Below are positions 7,704-15,783 of a stretch of DNA of 32,686 nt, piece after piece. The notes beneath the pieces are model-generated. The model searched no databases, was not told where the DNA came from, and saw only the letters and a program-made list of their open reading frames with translations. The DNA comes from Bradyrhizobium oropedii. GTDB lineage: Bacteria > Pseudomonadota > Alphaproteobacteria > Rhizobiales > Xanthobacteraceae. The position numbers and the translations under genes are program-made. The stretch lies in assembly GCF_020889685.1 (NCBI RefSeq), contig NZ_JACMYO010000091.1, positions 1-32,686 on the forward strand, written 5' to 3'. Position 1 is the first letter of the stretch; each line of letters starts with the position of its first letter.

Positions 7704-8675
7704 TCAGCACGGCGGCCAGAGGTCCGCGGCAGCGATCCAGAACACCTCGCCCTCGGAGTCCTCGGTGTCGAGCCAGAGCAGCGGCAGGTTGGGGTAGGCG
7801 GCTTCCAGATTCTCGCGGCCACGGCCGATCTCGCAGAGCAGCCCACCCTGCGGAGTGAGGTGTTGCTTGGCCTGATCGAGCAGCCGGCGGACGATGTCGA
7901 GCCCGTCAGCGCCGCCGTCGAACGCGATCTTCGGCTCGGCGCGGCACTCGCGCGGCAGCGCCGCCATGCCCTCGGCGTCGACATAGGGCGGGTTGGAGAT
8001 GATGAGGTCGTAGCGGCTGTCACCGAGCGGCTTGAACAGGTCGCCGCGATGGAGCGTGAGGCGATCGTCGAGACCGTGGTCGGCGACGTTGCGCGCGGCG
8101 ACCTCGAGCGCATCCTTTGAGATGTCGACCGCATCGACCGCGGCGTTGGCGAAATGCCGGGCGGCCAGGATCGCCAGGCAGCCGGAGCCGGTGCAGAGAT
8201 CGAGCACGGCTTCGACCTCCTCGGGATCGCCGATCAGCGAGGTGCCGTCCTCGTCGCCGCCGAAATGCGAATCCAGCAATTCACCGATGAAGGAGCGCGG
8301 CACGATGGTGCGCTCGTCGACATAGAACGGCAGGCCGCGCATATAGACCTTGTTCACGAGATAGGCGGCCGGCTTTCGGGTCGCGATCCGCCGCTCGATC
8401 AGGTCGAGGATCTGCTTGCCTTCGGCGGTGGTAACGCGCGCGGTCGCAAAATTCTCGAACTGGTCGGGATGCAAATGCAGCGTCTCGCAGATCAGGAACG
8501 CGGCCTCCGCCACCGGATCGGTGGTGCCGTGCGCGAACACGAGCTTGGCCGCGTTGAAGCGGCTCACCGCGTAGCGCAGGAAGTCGAACAGGGTGTGGAG
8601 CTCGCCGGCGCCGACCTTCGGCGCCTTGGGCGCGACCGGGCTGCGCCTCGCCGGCACTTCGCTGCGCTTGGCCAT
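7704..8675 (-). CDS. prmB: 50S ribosomal protein L3 glutamine methyltransferase
   Basis: A SAM-dependent N5-glutamine methyltransferase of the HemK/PrmB family, 323 residues. The N-terminal helical domain contains FDFLRYAVSRFNAA and the PrmB-type AAYLVNKVYMRGLPFYVDER segment. The Rossmann domain has the SAM-binding VLDLCTGSGCLAILAA loop and the catalytic SNPPYVD motif. The IVPRSFIGELL stretch favours PrmB over PrmC. Its start ATG overlaps the moaE stop by one base (TGATG), so translation is probably coupled to the moa genes. The first 25 residues are basic and Pro/Ala-rich, likely disordered. Confidence 0.93.
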   Translation of the reverse strand: MAKRSEVPARRSPVAPKAPKVGAGELHTLFDFLRYAVSRFNAAKLVFAHGTTDPVAEAAFLICETLHLHPDQFENFATARVTTAEGKQILDLIERRIATRKPAAYLVNKVYMRGLPFYVDERTIVPRSFIGELLDSHFGGDEDGTSLIGDPEEVEAVLDLCTGSGCLAILAARHFANAAVDAVDISKDALEVAARNVADHGLDDRLTLHRGDLFKPLGDSRYDLIISNPPYVDAEGMAALPRECRAEPKIAFDGGADGLDIVRRLLDQAKQHLTPQGGLLCEIGRGRENLEAAYPNLPLLWLDTEDSEGEVFWIAAADLWPPC

Positions 8676-9142
8676 CAGGATTTGGTCCAGCGCGCGGCGG
8701 CCGCGTCGTCATGGTCGCGCGCCTCGATCCAGCTGGTGCCGCGCGCGCTTTCCTCGCGCTTCCAGAACGGGGCGTTGGTCTTCAGATAATCCATCAGGAA
8801 CTCGGCTGCCTCGAACGCGGCCTGCCGGTGCGCCGAGGCGGTCACGACCAGCACGATGTTCTCGCCCGGCGCGATGCGGCCGAAGCGATGGATGATGGTG
8901 AGGCCCTGCAACGGCCAGCGCGCCAGCGCCTCGTCGGCATGGCGCGAAATTTCGGCTTCCGCCATGCCCGGGTAATGTTCGAGCGTCAACGCGGCGATCG
9001 GCTCGCCCTGTTCGCTGCCGCGGCAGATGCCGCTGAAGCTGACCACCGCGCCGACATCGGTGCGGTCCTTGCTCAAGGCGGCAATCTCCTGCGCGACGTC
9101 GAAGTCGGCTTCCTGGATGCGAATGGTCGCTGCAACGGGCAT
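8675..9142 (-). CDS. moaE: Molybdopterin synthase catalytic subunit
   Basis: MoaE transfers sulfur from the MoaD thiocarboxylate to precursor Z (cPMP), making molybdopterin. The 155-residue protein shows the family signatures GAVVSFSGICRG, LTLEHYPGMAE, IIHRFGRIAPGE and the catalytic lysine segment YLKTNAPFWKRE. It lies 8 bases after moaD and overlaps prmB by one base. Length is normal for the family. Confidence 0.96.
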   Translation of the reverse strand: MPVAATIRIQEADFDVAQEIAALSKDRTDVGAVVSFSGICRGSEQGEPIAALTLEHYPGMAEAEISRHADEALARWPLQGLTIIHRFGRIAPGENIVLVVTASAHRQAAFEAAEFLMDYLKTNAPFWKREESARGTSWIEARDHDDAAAARWTKS

Positions 9143-9150
9143 CGGAAGAT

Positions 9151-9402
9151 TTAGCCGCCGGTCATCGGCGGGAAGAACGCTATCTCGCGGGCGCCGACGA
9201 TTGCCGCATCCTGCTTAACATGAGCGTGGTCGATCGCCGCGCGGATCACCGTGGGCTTCTCGAAGGCATGGGCGTAGCCGTCGTCGCGCGAGGCAAGCCA
9301 GCCGATCAGTTCGCCGACGGTGCGTACCTCGGGCGGCGGCTCGACGATCTCCTCAGTCTTGCCGATGCGTTCCCGCACCCAGGCGAAATATTTCAGCTTC
9401 AT
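9151..9402 (-). CDS. moaD: Molybdopterin synthase sulfur carrier subunit
   Basis: An 83-residue ubiquitin-fold protein ending in the diagnostic FFPPMTGG; the terminal Gly-Gly is adenylylated and thiocarboxylated to deliver sulfur to MoaE. The N terminus MKLKYFAWVRERIGK is typical. The start ATG at 9402 overlaps the pgsA stop by four bases (ATGA), and moaE follows 8 bases later, so the two synthase subunits are co-produced. Confidence 0.95.
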   Translation of the reverse strand: MKLKYFAWVRERIGKTEEIVEPPPEVRTVGELIGWLASRDDGYAHAFEKPTVIRAAIDHAHVKQDAAIVGAREIAFFPPMTGG

Positions 9403-10013
9403 CCCTCATCCTCCTTGATGAGGTGATGGATGCCGGCACGGAAGTAATCCCAGCCGGTGTAGATCGTGAAGATCGCCGACATCCACAGCAGCACGATGCC
9501 GATCAAAGTGGTGGCCGGGAAGACCTGCTCGCCCGCCTCGCCGGCGATCAGGAAGCCGATCGCCACCAGCTGGATCGTGGTCTTCCATTTTGCAAGCTTG
9601 GTGACGGGAACGCTGACCCGAAGCCCTGCGAGATATTCGCGCAGACCCGAGACCAGGATCTCGCGGCACAGGATCACGATCGCCGCCCACAGCGTCCAGC
9701 CGTGGATCGAATTGTCGGCGGCCAGCATCAGCAGGCTGGAGGCGACCAGGAGCTTGTCGGCGATCGGATCGAGCATCCGGCCGAAGGCGGACTGCTGGTC
9801 CCACATCCGGGCATAGTAGCCGTCGAGATAGTCGGTGATCCCCGCCGCAATGAACACGGCCAGCGCCACCCAGCGCAGCCACAACGGGCCGTCCAGGATC
9901 GACTGCCAGTAGACGCAGCCGATCACCACCGGGATCGCGGCGATCCGGGCGTAGGTCAGGATATTCGGGAGGGACATGGTCTTGGTCTGTCCCCGGGTCG
10001 TGGCGATGTTCAT
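9399..10013 (-). CDS. pgsA: CDP-diacylglycerol-glycerol-3-phosphate 3-phosphatidyltransferase
   Basis: This membrane enzyme makes phosphatidylglycerophosphate, the committed step to phosphatidylglycerol and cardiolipin. The CDP-alcohol phosphotransferase signature is complete: D61, D64-G65, A68-R69, G78, D82 and D86 in DYLDGYYARMWD and FGRMLDPIADKL. Several hydrophobic segments follow. I chose ATG 10013 (204 residues); the inner ATG at 9977 (MSLPNILTYAR) is the classic family start and is possible, and a TTG at 10025 is less likely. The order uvrC-pgsA-moaD-moaE is conserved in related bacteria. Confidence 0.95.
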   Translation of the reverse strand: MNIATTRGQTKTMSLPNILTYARIAAIPVVIGCVYWQSILDGPLWLRWVALAVFIAAGITDYLDGYYARMWDQQSAFGRMLDPIADKLLVASSLLMLAADNSIHGWTLWAAIVILCREILVSGLREYLAGLRVSVPVTKLAKWKTTIQLVAIGFLIAGEAGEQVFPATTLIGIVLLWMSAIFTIYTGWDYFRAGIHHLIKEDEG

Positions 10014-10199
10014 CCGTTCTACCAATACCGCTGAAGCGAGAAGGTCAACCGTGCGGGCGCCAAAGTGCGGCGAGATTACGCTGAATCGTCATGGCGCCTT
10101 AGCTCCTTGTTTAGTCGTGATTTTTTCGGACAGCCGCCGCACGCTTTGCCGCATCATGCCCTAGATGCCCTGTCGCAGGCGACGCCCTGATGACTCGCC

Positions 10200-10229
10200 T
10201 TTGGTTTAACCCGGTTTGGTTTAACCCGG
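10200..10229 (-). repeat. Perfect 15-base tandem repeat carrying the uvrC stop codon
   Basis: TTTGGTTTAACCCGG occurs at 10200-10214 and again at 10215-10229. The uvrC TAA (10221-10223) lies in the second unit, and because the unit is 15 bases the first unit supplies another in-frame TAA at 10206-10208. This gives tandem stop codons five codons apart. Confidence 0.95.
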
Positions 10230-12317
10230 CTGGGCGTGGAAAAACTCGAAAATCTTGCGGGCACTCTCGGCGCTGACGCCGGGAACCTTGCCGAGGTCGG
10301 CGATCGAGGCCCGCTCGATCTCCTTGAGCGTTCCGAAGTGATGCAGCAAGGCACGTTTGCGCGACGGGCCGATGCCCGGGATCTCCTGGAGGCCGGCCTC
10401 GCGGATGTCCTTCTTGCGCAGCTTGCGGTGCGAGCCGATCACGAAGCGATGGGCCTCGTCGCGCAGCCGCTGGATGAAATAGAGCACCGGGTCCCGCGGC
10501 TCCAGCTTGATGGCCTCGCGGTCCGGCATGAACAGGGTTTCCCGCCCCGCATCGCGCTCCGGCCCCTTGGCCACCGCCATCAGCGAGACCCGGGCCAGCC
10601 CGAGCTTCTCGAAAATCTCCCTGACTGCGTTGAGCTGGCCGCGGCCGCCGTCGATGATGACGAGGTCGGGCCATTGCGGGAACGAATCGTCATCCGCTTT
10701 GTCGTTGTCCTTCGCCTTGGCAGCCTCGCCCTCCGGCGGCTTCAGCAACCGCTTGAAGCGGCGCTCCAGCACCTCGCGCATCATCCCGTAATCGTCGCCG
10801 GGCGTCAGCCCTTCGGACTTGATGTTGAACTTGCGGTACTGGTTCTTCATGAACCCGTCGGGTCCCGCCACGATCATCGCGCCGACCGCGTTGGTGCCCT
10901 GGATGTGGCTGTTGTCGTAGACCTCGATGCGCTTCGGCGTATGCGGCAGGCCGAGCGTCGTGACCATGCCCTCCAGCAGCCGGCTTTGGGTTGCGGTATC
11001 GGCGAGCTTGCGGCCGAGCGCCTCGCGCGCGTTGGTGAGCGCGTGGCCGATCAGCTCCTTCTTCTCGCCGCGCTTGGGCACGGAGACCTCGACCTTGGAT
11101 CCGGCCTTCACCGACAGTGCGTCGGCGAGCAGCGCGCTCTCCTCGATCTCGTGCGACAGCAGGATCAGCTTCGGCGGCGGCTTGTCGTCGTAAAACTGCG
11201 CGAGGAACGAGGACAGCACCTCCTCCGGCGTGAAGGTCTTCTCGGCCTTCGGGAAATAGGCGCGGTTGCCCCAGTTCTGGCCGGTGCGGAAGAAGAACAC
11301 CTCGACGCAGGAATAGCCGCCTTCCTGGTGGATGGCGAACACATCGGCCTCTTCGACCGTGCGCGGATTGATGCCCTGCTGCGACTGGATCGCCGACAGC
11401 GCCGCGAGACGGTCGCGGTACAGCGCTGCGGTTTCGAACTCGAGCTCGCCGGAAGCCTTTTCCATCTCGGCCGCGAGCAGCTCCTTCACCGCGTGGCTGC
11501 GGCCGGAGAGGAATTCGGTCGCCTCGCGCACCAGCTCGCCGTAACCGGGGAAATCGATCTCGCGCGTGCAGGGGCCGGAGCAGCGCTTGATCTGATAGAG
11601 CAGGCAGGGGCGGCTGCGGCTTTCGAAGAAGCCGTCGGTGCAGGAGCGGATCAGGAACGCGCGCTGCAGCGCCGTGATGGTGCGGTTGACCGCGCCGGCG
11701 TTGGCGAACGGACCGAAATAGCGTCCAGGCCGCGACTGCGCGCCGCGATGCTTGAGGATCTGCGGCGCCCAATGGTCGCCGGTGATCAGAATATAGGGAA
11801 ACGACTTGTCGTCGCGCAGCTGCACGTTGAAGCGCGGGCGGAGCTGCTTGATCAGATTGGCTTCGAGCAGCAGCGCCTCGGTCTCGGTCATGGTCGAGAC
11901 GATCTCGACATGTGTGGTTGCCGCGATCATGCGCAGGATGCGCGCCGGCAGCGGTGCGTTGGCCCGCGCATAGGACGACAGACGCTTTTTGACGTTCTTC
12001 GCCTTGCCGACATAGAGCACGTCGTTGCCGGCGTTGAGCATGCGGTAGACGCCGGGCGAGGTCGGCGCGAGGCGGACCGCGTTCTCGATCGCGGCATGCC
12101 CGACCGACAACGTCCCCTCGGCGATCGCCTCGGAGGTGTCTTCCTGAGCCTCGGGAAGGCGTCCGTCCTCCTCCTCCTCGGCGGCGGAGGTTTCGGGATC
12201 GACGTCGCTTGTGTCGAGCGTCAGGTCGTCCTGTGGCAGGTCGGACTTTGAACCGCGCCGAGCCTTGAGGTCAGTCTTGGGGGCCGGCGTCGGGCGCTCG
12301 GGAGAATCGTGAACCAT
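10221..12317 (-). CDS. uvrC: Excinuclease ABC subunit C
   Basis: UvrC makes the dual incisions of nucleotide excision repair. The 698-residue protein has an acidic, disordered extension of about 85 residues (PETSAAEEEEDGRLPEAQED), then a GIY-YIG nuclease domain (SPGVYRMLNAGNDVLYVGKA), a cysteine cluster in the FeS-type region (CLLYQIKRCSGPC), a UVR motif (ELEFETAALYRDRL), an RNase H-like endonuclease domain (EVYDNSHIQGTNAVGAM, LVIIDGGRGQLNAV) and a C-terminal helix-hairpin-helix pair (EIPGIGPSRKRALLHHFG, KVPGVSAESARKI). ATG 12317 is the start. The N-terminal extension is longer than in E. coli and typical of this bacterial group. It is the first gene of the minus-strand run down to prmB. Confidence 0.97.
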   Translation of the reverse strand: MVHDSPERPTPAPKTDLKARRGSKSDLPQDDLTLDTSDVDPETSAAEEEEDGRLPEAQEDTSEAIAEGTLSVGHAAIENAVRLAPTSPGVYRMLNAGNDVLYVGKAKNVKKRLSSYARANAPLPARILRMIAATTHVEIVSTMTETEALLLEANLIKQLRPRFNVQLRDDKSFPYILITGDHWAPQILKHRGAQSRPGRYFGPFANAGAVNRTITALQRAFLIRSCTDGFFESRSRPCLLYQIKRCSGPCTREIDFPGYGELVREATEFLSGRSHAVKELLAAEMEKASGELEFETAALYRDRLAALSAIQSQQGINPRTVEEADVFAIHQEGGYSCVEVFFFRTGQNWGNRAYFPKAEKTFTPEEVLSSFLAQFYDDKPPPKLILLSHEIEESALLADALSVKAGSKVEVSVPKRGEKKELIGHALTNAREALGRKLADTATQSRLLEGMVTTLGLPHTPKRIEVYDNSHIQGTNAVGAMIVAGPDGFMKNQYRKFNIKSEGLTPGDDYGMMREVLERRFKRLLKPPEGEAAKAKDNDKADDDSFPQWPDLVIIDGGRGQLNAVREIFEKLGLARVSLMAVAKGPERDAGRETLFMPDREAIKLEPRDPVLYFIQRLRDEAHRFVIGSHRKLRKKDIREAGLQEIPGIGPSRKRALLHHFGTLKEIERASIADLGKVPGVSAESARKIFEFFHAQPG

Positions 12318-12579
12318 GGGCCGTAAATTAAGCGCTTGGGCGACCGGTCGCCAGCGGTGGCGGCACAGGAAAACGATCCCGATTGCAGGAGGTTATCGGC
12401 CCTGCGCGGCCGCCGGGGCCGGCGGGTAACGCATTGTTAAGACTGATGAGCGGGCCGGTAACCGGGCTTAACAGACCCTTTACTTAAAACTCTCGATAAA
12501 GCTTAGCGAAAAAAGTGGAATTCCGTAACCACGCCGGCCTTGGCCAGCGGGCTGCGGCAGTTGCGTGTGGAGAGTACCA

Positions 12580-13202
12580 ATGACCCGGTTTGTAGCGCGT
12601 GCGCTGGCACTGATCGTCGCAGGCTGGACGACCTCGGCGGCGTCGGCCGACCTCAACTACGGTTCGCCCTATACCGTCTACCAACCGCTCAATGCCTACA
12701 GCTGGGCCGGCCCCTATCTCGGCGGCAACCTCGGCTACGGCTGGGGTTCGGTCGAGAACAACCCGACCAAGCCGTCCGGCTTCGTCGGCGGCGTGCAGGC
12801 CGGCTACAATTTCCAGAACGGCTCCCCGTGGGTGTTCGGTATCGAGGCGGATATCCAGGGCACCACTGCGGACGACCGGTTCGCGCCGTGGAAGTTCTCC
12901 AACCCGTGGTTCGGCACGGTGCGCGGTCGCGCCGGCTATGCGGTCAACAACGTGCTGTTCTACGCGACCGGCGGTCTCGCCTTCGGCGAACTGCGCGGCG
13001 AGACGTTCGGCATCACGGAGTCGCACACCAACGCGGGCTTCACCGTCGCGCCGGCGCCGAGATGGGCTTCGCCCCGCATTGGAGCGCCAAGATCGAGTAT
13101 CTCTACGTCGATCTCGCCAACAGCAACTTCACGATCACCGGCGGCGCGTCGAACGGCTACAGCTTCAGCCTGGTTCGCGCGGGCATCAACTATCACTTCT
13201 GA
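12580..13202 (+). pseudogene. Outer-membrane beta-barrel protein, frameshifted
   Basis: The gene encodes a small Omp25/31-type porin-like barrel common in rhizobia. From ATG 12580 there is a signal peptide (MTRFVARALALIVAGW, cleavage near AASA/D), then SWAGPYLGGNLGYGWG, GFVGGVQAGYNFQNG, and VLFYATGGLAFGELRG. Near 13050-13060 the frame breaks. The proper C terminus (AEMGFAPHWSAKIEYLYVDL through AGINYHF with terminal Phe) continues in the next frame to the stop at 13202. Restoring one G in GTCGCGCCGGCGCC gives the usual VGAGAEMG. A perfect terminator follows and the rest is undamaged, so the lesion is very recent, phase-variable, or a sequencing error. Uninterrupted, the product would be about 207 residues. 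Confidence 0.85.
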
Positions 13203-13228
13203 GAACAAGAAGACGTCTGATATCAACT

Positions 13229-13262
13229 CCCGGCTGCGCCTCGCGCGGCCGGGTTTTTCTTT
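13229..13262 (+). terminator. Rho-independent terminator
   Basis: CCCGGC (13229-13234) pairs with GCCGGG (13248-13253) with further GC pairing inside, followed directly by TTTTTCTTT. It lies 27 bases after the outer-membrane protein stop codon. The 220 bases between it and the cold-shock gene hold nothing recognisable. Confidence 0.88.
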
Positions 13263-13482
13263 GTGCGGATGATACGACACGTCGCGCGCAGCGCAGCAGC
13301 ACGCACGCCGCAGTGTCCGCGAATCCACTCGGTGGGCCACACGCCTTGGACATGCGGCACGGTCAGTCGCGTCCGCATCATGCAGGCGATCATGCAGCGA
13401 GCGCGAGCTGCGCGCTCGGCGGTCAACTCACACGCAACGCTTCACTTGGCGTCCATCACGAGCCGCGCACCGCGAGCACTCG

Positions 13483-13695
13483 TCATGAAACCACTAGGTT
13501 GACGGCTTTCGGGCCCTTGCCCTTCTTGTCCGGTTCAACCTCGAACGTAATGCGCTGTCCTTCAGTCAGGTCCTTCAATCCTGCACGCTCGACAGCTGTG
13601 ATGTGAACGAACACATCGCGGCCGCCATCATCAGGTTTGATGAAGCCGTAGCCACGCTCTCCGTTGAAGAACTTGACTGTCCCAGTCATGGCCAT
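13483..13695 (-). CDS. Cold-shock protein (CspA family)
   Basis: A 70-residue single OB-fold nucleic-acid chaperone. The RNA-binding motifs are present as KFFNGERGYGFIKPDDGG (RNP1) and DVFVHITAVERAGL (RNP2); the end GKGPKAVNLVVS is standard. A strong GGGGGAGGAG site about ten bases before ATG 13695 sets the start; the second ATG at 13689 is too far from it. The leader contains strong hairpins (see 13724-13771), suggesting post-transcriptional control. Which csp paralogue this is cannot be told. Confidence 0.96.
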   Translation of the reverse strand: MAMTGTVKFFNGERGYGFIKPDDGGRDVFVHITAVERAGLKDLTEGQRITFEVEPDKKGKGPKAVNLVVS

Positions 13696-13723
13696 CGGGA
13701 AAACTCCTCCCCCGTATTGCTCC

Positions 13724-13771
13724 ACCGCTACGCGCACGTCGCGTAGCGGTTGACCGACATTCGCTTGTCGG
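13724..13771 (-). promoter_or_regulatory. Structured leader of the cold-shock gene
   Basis: Two perfect hairpins lie immediately before the ribosome-binding site. ACCGCTACGCG (13724-13734) pairs with CGCGTAGCGGT (13740-13750) around a 5-base loop. CCGACA (13754-13759) pairs with TGTCGG (13766-13771). The 11-base stem ends about 12 bases upstream of the GGGGGAGGAG site. Cold-shock mRNAs are known to use leader structure as temperature switches; whether this one does is inference. Confidence 0.6.
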
Positions 13772-13957
13772 AAGCTTGGCCACCTGAACAGGCCGGCGTC
13801 ACGCCGCCGGTCTGCCTGGATTTTATTTCGGCCTTGTCACTCCGCCGCAACCATTCGCGGAAGCGGAACGTAAAGCCAGTCGTAACAGGATGAGCATAAT
13901 ACGGTTCCGCGCAAATTGCCTATGCTCAAAATCGAACTTTTCAGTGGGGGTTGTCGA

Positions 13958-14818
13958 TCAATGTTTAGGCGTCTCTAATCTGAAGCGCGCCGCGCCGCCT
14001 TGACCGAGCGGCTTCTCGAGTTCGGGCAGGATGATCTTCAGCTCGTTCGCAAGCGTCCACGGCGGATTCACTATCAAAAGCCCGGTGGAAACGAGGCCTG
14101 CGCCCGCTTCTTGCGGCGCCACACTGAATTCCAACCGCAAGCATTTGCCGGCAGGCCGACTGCTTGCTGCTGCAGCAGCGACGCTGCGCGCGAGCTCGTC
14201 GGTGGCCTTCCGGGTTTTTACGGGGTACCACAAAAGATATGCGCCGGTCGGCCACTTCGTAAATGCTTCCGTGAAAGCACGGGTCAGCCGCTCGAACTCG
14301 TCCTTCGCTTCGAATGGCGGATCGATCAGCACGAGGCCACGCCGCTCGTTCGGCGGCACGAATGCCGGCAGCGCCGTCCAGCCATCGAGATCGACGACAC
14401 GCGCCTGCGCGTCGCGCCGCAGCGCATCGATCAGCTGCTTGCGCGCCGTCGGTTCGATCTCGCAAGCGGTGAGGCGGTCTTGCGGACGCATCAGCGCTCG
14501 CGCGATCAGCGGCGAGCCGGGATAGGCCTTCAGCTCGCCTCGCGGATTGAATGCCCTGACGATATCGAGATACGGCGCGATCAGCGGCAGCGCCTCGTCG
14601 GAGAGTCGCGCCTGCATCAGTCGCGCGATGCCGGTGAGCCATTCGCCGCCGCGCTGCGCTTCGCTCGACGTCAAATCATAGAGGCCGGCGCCGGCATGGG
14701 TGTCGATGACGCGGAACGGTGCCTGCTTCTCCTGCAGATAGGTGAGCATGCGCACCAGCACGATGTGCTTGATGACGTCGGCAAAGCTGCCGGCATGAAA
14801 GGCGTGACGATAGTTCAT
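13958..14818 (-). CDS. rlmJ: 23S rRNA (adenine-2030-N6)-methyltransferase
   Basis: RlmJ methylates A2030 of 23S rRNA. The 286-residue protein opens with the hallmark MNYRHAFHAGSFADVIKH, followed by RVIDTHAGAGLYDL and the YPGSPLIA segment of the SAM site, with the catalytic motif VLIDPPFEAKDEF. Length and start fit the family. It is transcribed toward the cold-shock gene but is separated from it by about 260 bases, so it is probably a separate unit. Confidence 0.95.
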   Translation of the reverse strand: MNYRHAFHAGSFADVIKHIVLVRMLTYLQEKQAPFRVIDTHAGAGLYDLTSSEAQRGGEWLTGIARLMQARLSDEALPLIAPYLDIVRAFNPRGELKAYPGSPLIARALMRPQDRLTACEIEPTARKQLIDALRRDAQARVVDLDGWTALPAFVPPNERRGLVLIDPPFEAKDEFERLTRAFTEAFTKWPTGAYLLWYPVKTRKATDELARSVAAAAASSRPAGKCLRLEFSVAPQEAGAGLVSTGLLIVNPPWTLANELKIILPELEKPLGQGGAARFRLETPKH

Positions 14819-14862
14819 GCGATGACGCTGCGCTCCAGAGGGTGCGCATGTTGTACTGCGTC

Positions 14863-14885
14863 ATGCCCGGGCTTGTCCCGGGCAT
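14863..14885. repeat. REP-like palindrome
   Basis: ATGCCCGGG (14863-14871), five-base spacer CTTGT, CCCGGGCAT (14877-14885). The same arm-plus-CTTGT design occurs at 26541-26563, indicating a dispersed element. It lies between rlmJ and the RNase T2 gene. Confidence 0.8.
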
Positions 14886-14982
14886 TGACGCTCCATCGCG
14901 CATGTTTCGTGACAGTGCAGGTGGCAGGGCTATCCGCGCGCATTCGCGCGGCGCGTATTCGCCGGCCGTGACGCGGAGGGTT

Positions 14983-15669
14983 TCAGCCGCCGCGGACCGG
15001 CGGCATCAGCACCTGATCGCGGCGGCAGGCGCGGCGATCGATTTCCTCGCAGGAGCGGAATTGCAGATCCTTGCTGAGGCAGATCCGCACCTCGCTGAGC
15101 CGCTTGCTGTCGCAGGTCACCGAGATCGCGGAGTTGCTGAGCCCCGGATTGGCCTTGATGAACGCCGTCTCCAGCTCGTCGGGCGCGATCGTCTTCGGCT
15201 CCGTCAATTGCAGGAATTCCTCGGGGATCTTCACCGCGGCGCGGGCCTTGCGAATGGCTTCGAAATAGGCGCGCTCGCCAAGTCCCGAGCAGGTGCCGTG
15301 CTTGTCCCACTCGTTGTAGATCAGTCCGGGCGCCGGCATCAGGTCGAGCATCGAGGTCATGATGTTGCGCGCGAGGCGGGGCGAGGGCCGCTGGCAGTAT
15401 TCCGGAAAGCCCCGCTCATATTGCGGCCACAGGCCGTGCACCACGAACGAGTAGGGCCGTCCGCCGCACTGCGCCTGGGTGCCGCGGCCATTGTTGCCGC
15501 GCTCGCTCGCCGCCTCGCAGAACGAGGGCGACCATGACAGCGACAGCACATAGAAGTCGAACTCACCGGGCGCATTCTGGCGGCGATCCTGGGCCGAGGC
15601 CCCGACCGCACCACACAGAACGAAGGCGAACGAAATCAGAAATCGGGAAATAGTGACCAACCGAGGCAT
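14983..15669 (-). CDS. Secreted ribonuclease T2 family protein
   Basis: A 228-residue endoribonuclease probably exported to the periplasm or outside. The signal peptide MPRLVTISRFLISFAFVLCG ends near GASAQ. The two T2 active-site boxes are present: FVVHGLWPQ (H79) and NEWDKHGTC (E120, K123, H124). The first residue of the second box is Asn where His is common, so the phosphate-binding histidine is missing while the general acid/base pair remains. Six or more cysteines suggest disulfides. The start ATG 15669 has a GGGGGAG site before it. The C terminus CRRDQVLMPPVRGG is slightly longer than in short members. Confidence 0.9.
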   Translation of the reverse strand: MPRLVTISRFLISFAFVLCGAVGASAQDRRQNAPGEFDFYVLSLSWSPSFCEAASERGNNGRGTQAQCGGRPYSFVVHGLWPQYERGFPEYCQRPSPRLARNIMTSMLDLMPAPGLIYNEWDKHGTCSGLGERAYFEAIRKARAAVKIPEEFLQLTEPKTIAPDELETAFIKANPGLSNSAISVTCDSKRLSEVRICLSKDLQFRSCEEIDRRACRRDQVLMPPVRGG

Positions 15670-15722
15670 CAACGCTCCCCCATACTCGACCGCTCGGAGC
15701 CTAGCAGGCCTCCGGAACATTT

Positions 15723-15758
15723 CAAGAACAAAAGCCGCCGTCTCAAAGGCGGCGGCTT
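15723..15758 (-). terminator. Rho-independent terminator (minus strand)
   Basis: On the minus strand AAGCCGCCG (15758-15750) pairs with CGGCGGCTT (15740-15732), followed by TTGTTCTTG. It lies 26 bases after the stop of the gene ending at 15784 and separates that gene from RNase T2. Confidence 0.82.
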
Positions 15759-15783
15759 CTGCTGTAGCAATCCGGTCGGGAAA

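Noticed and set aside
10236..12251. Open frame of 671 codons on the plus strand opposite uvrC
   Set aside because: Antisense shadow of uvrC; composition is Leu/Arg/Asp-repetitive and no family is recognisable.
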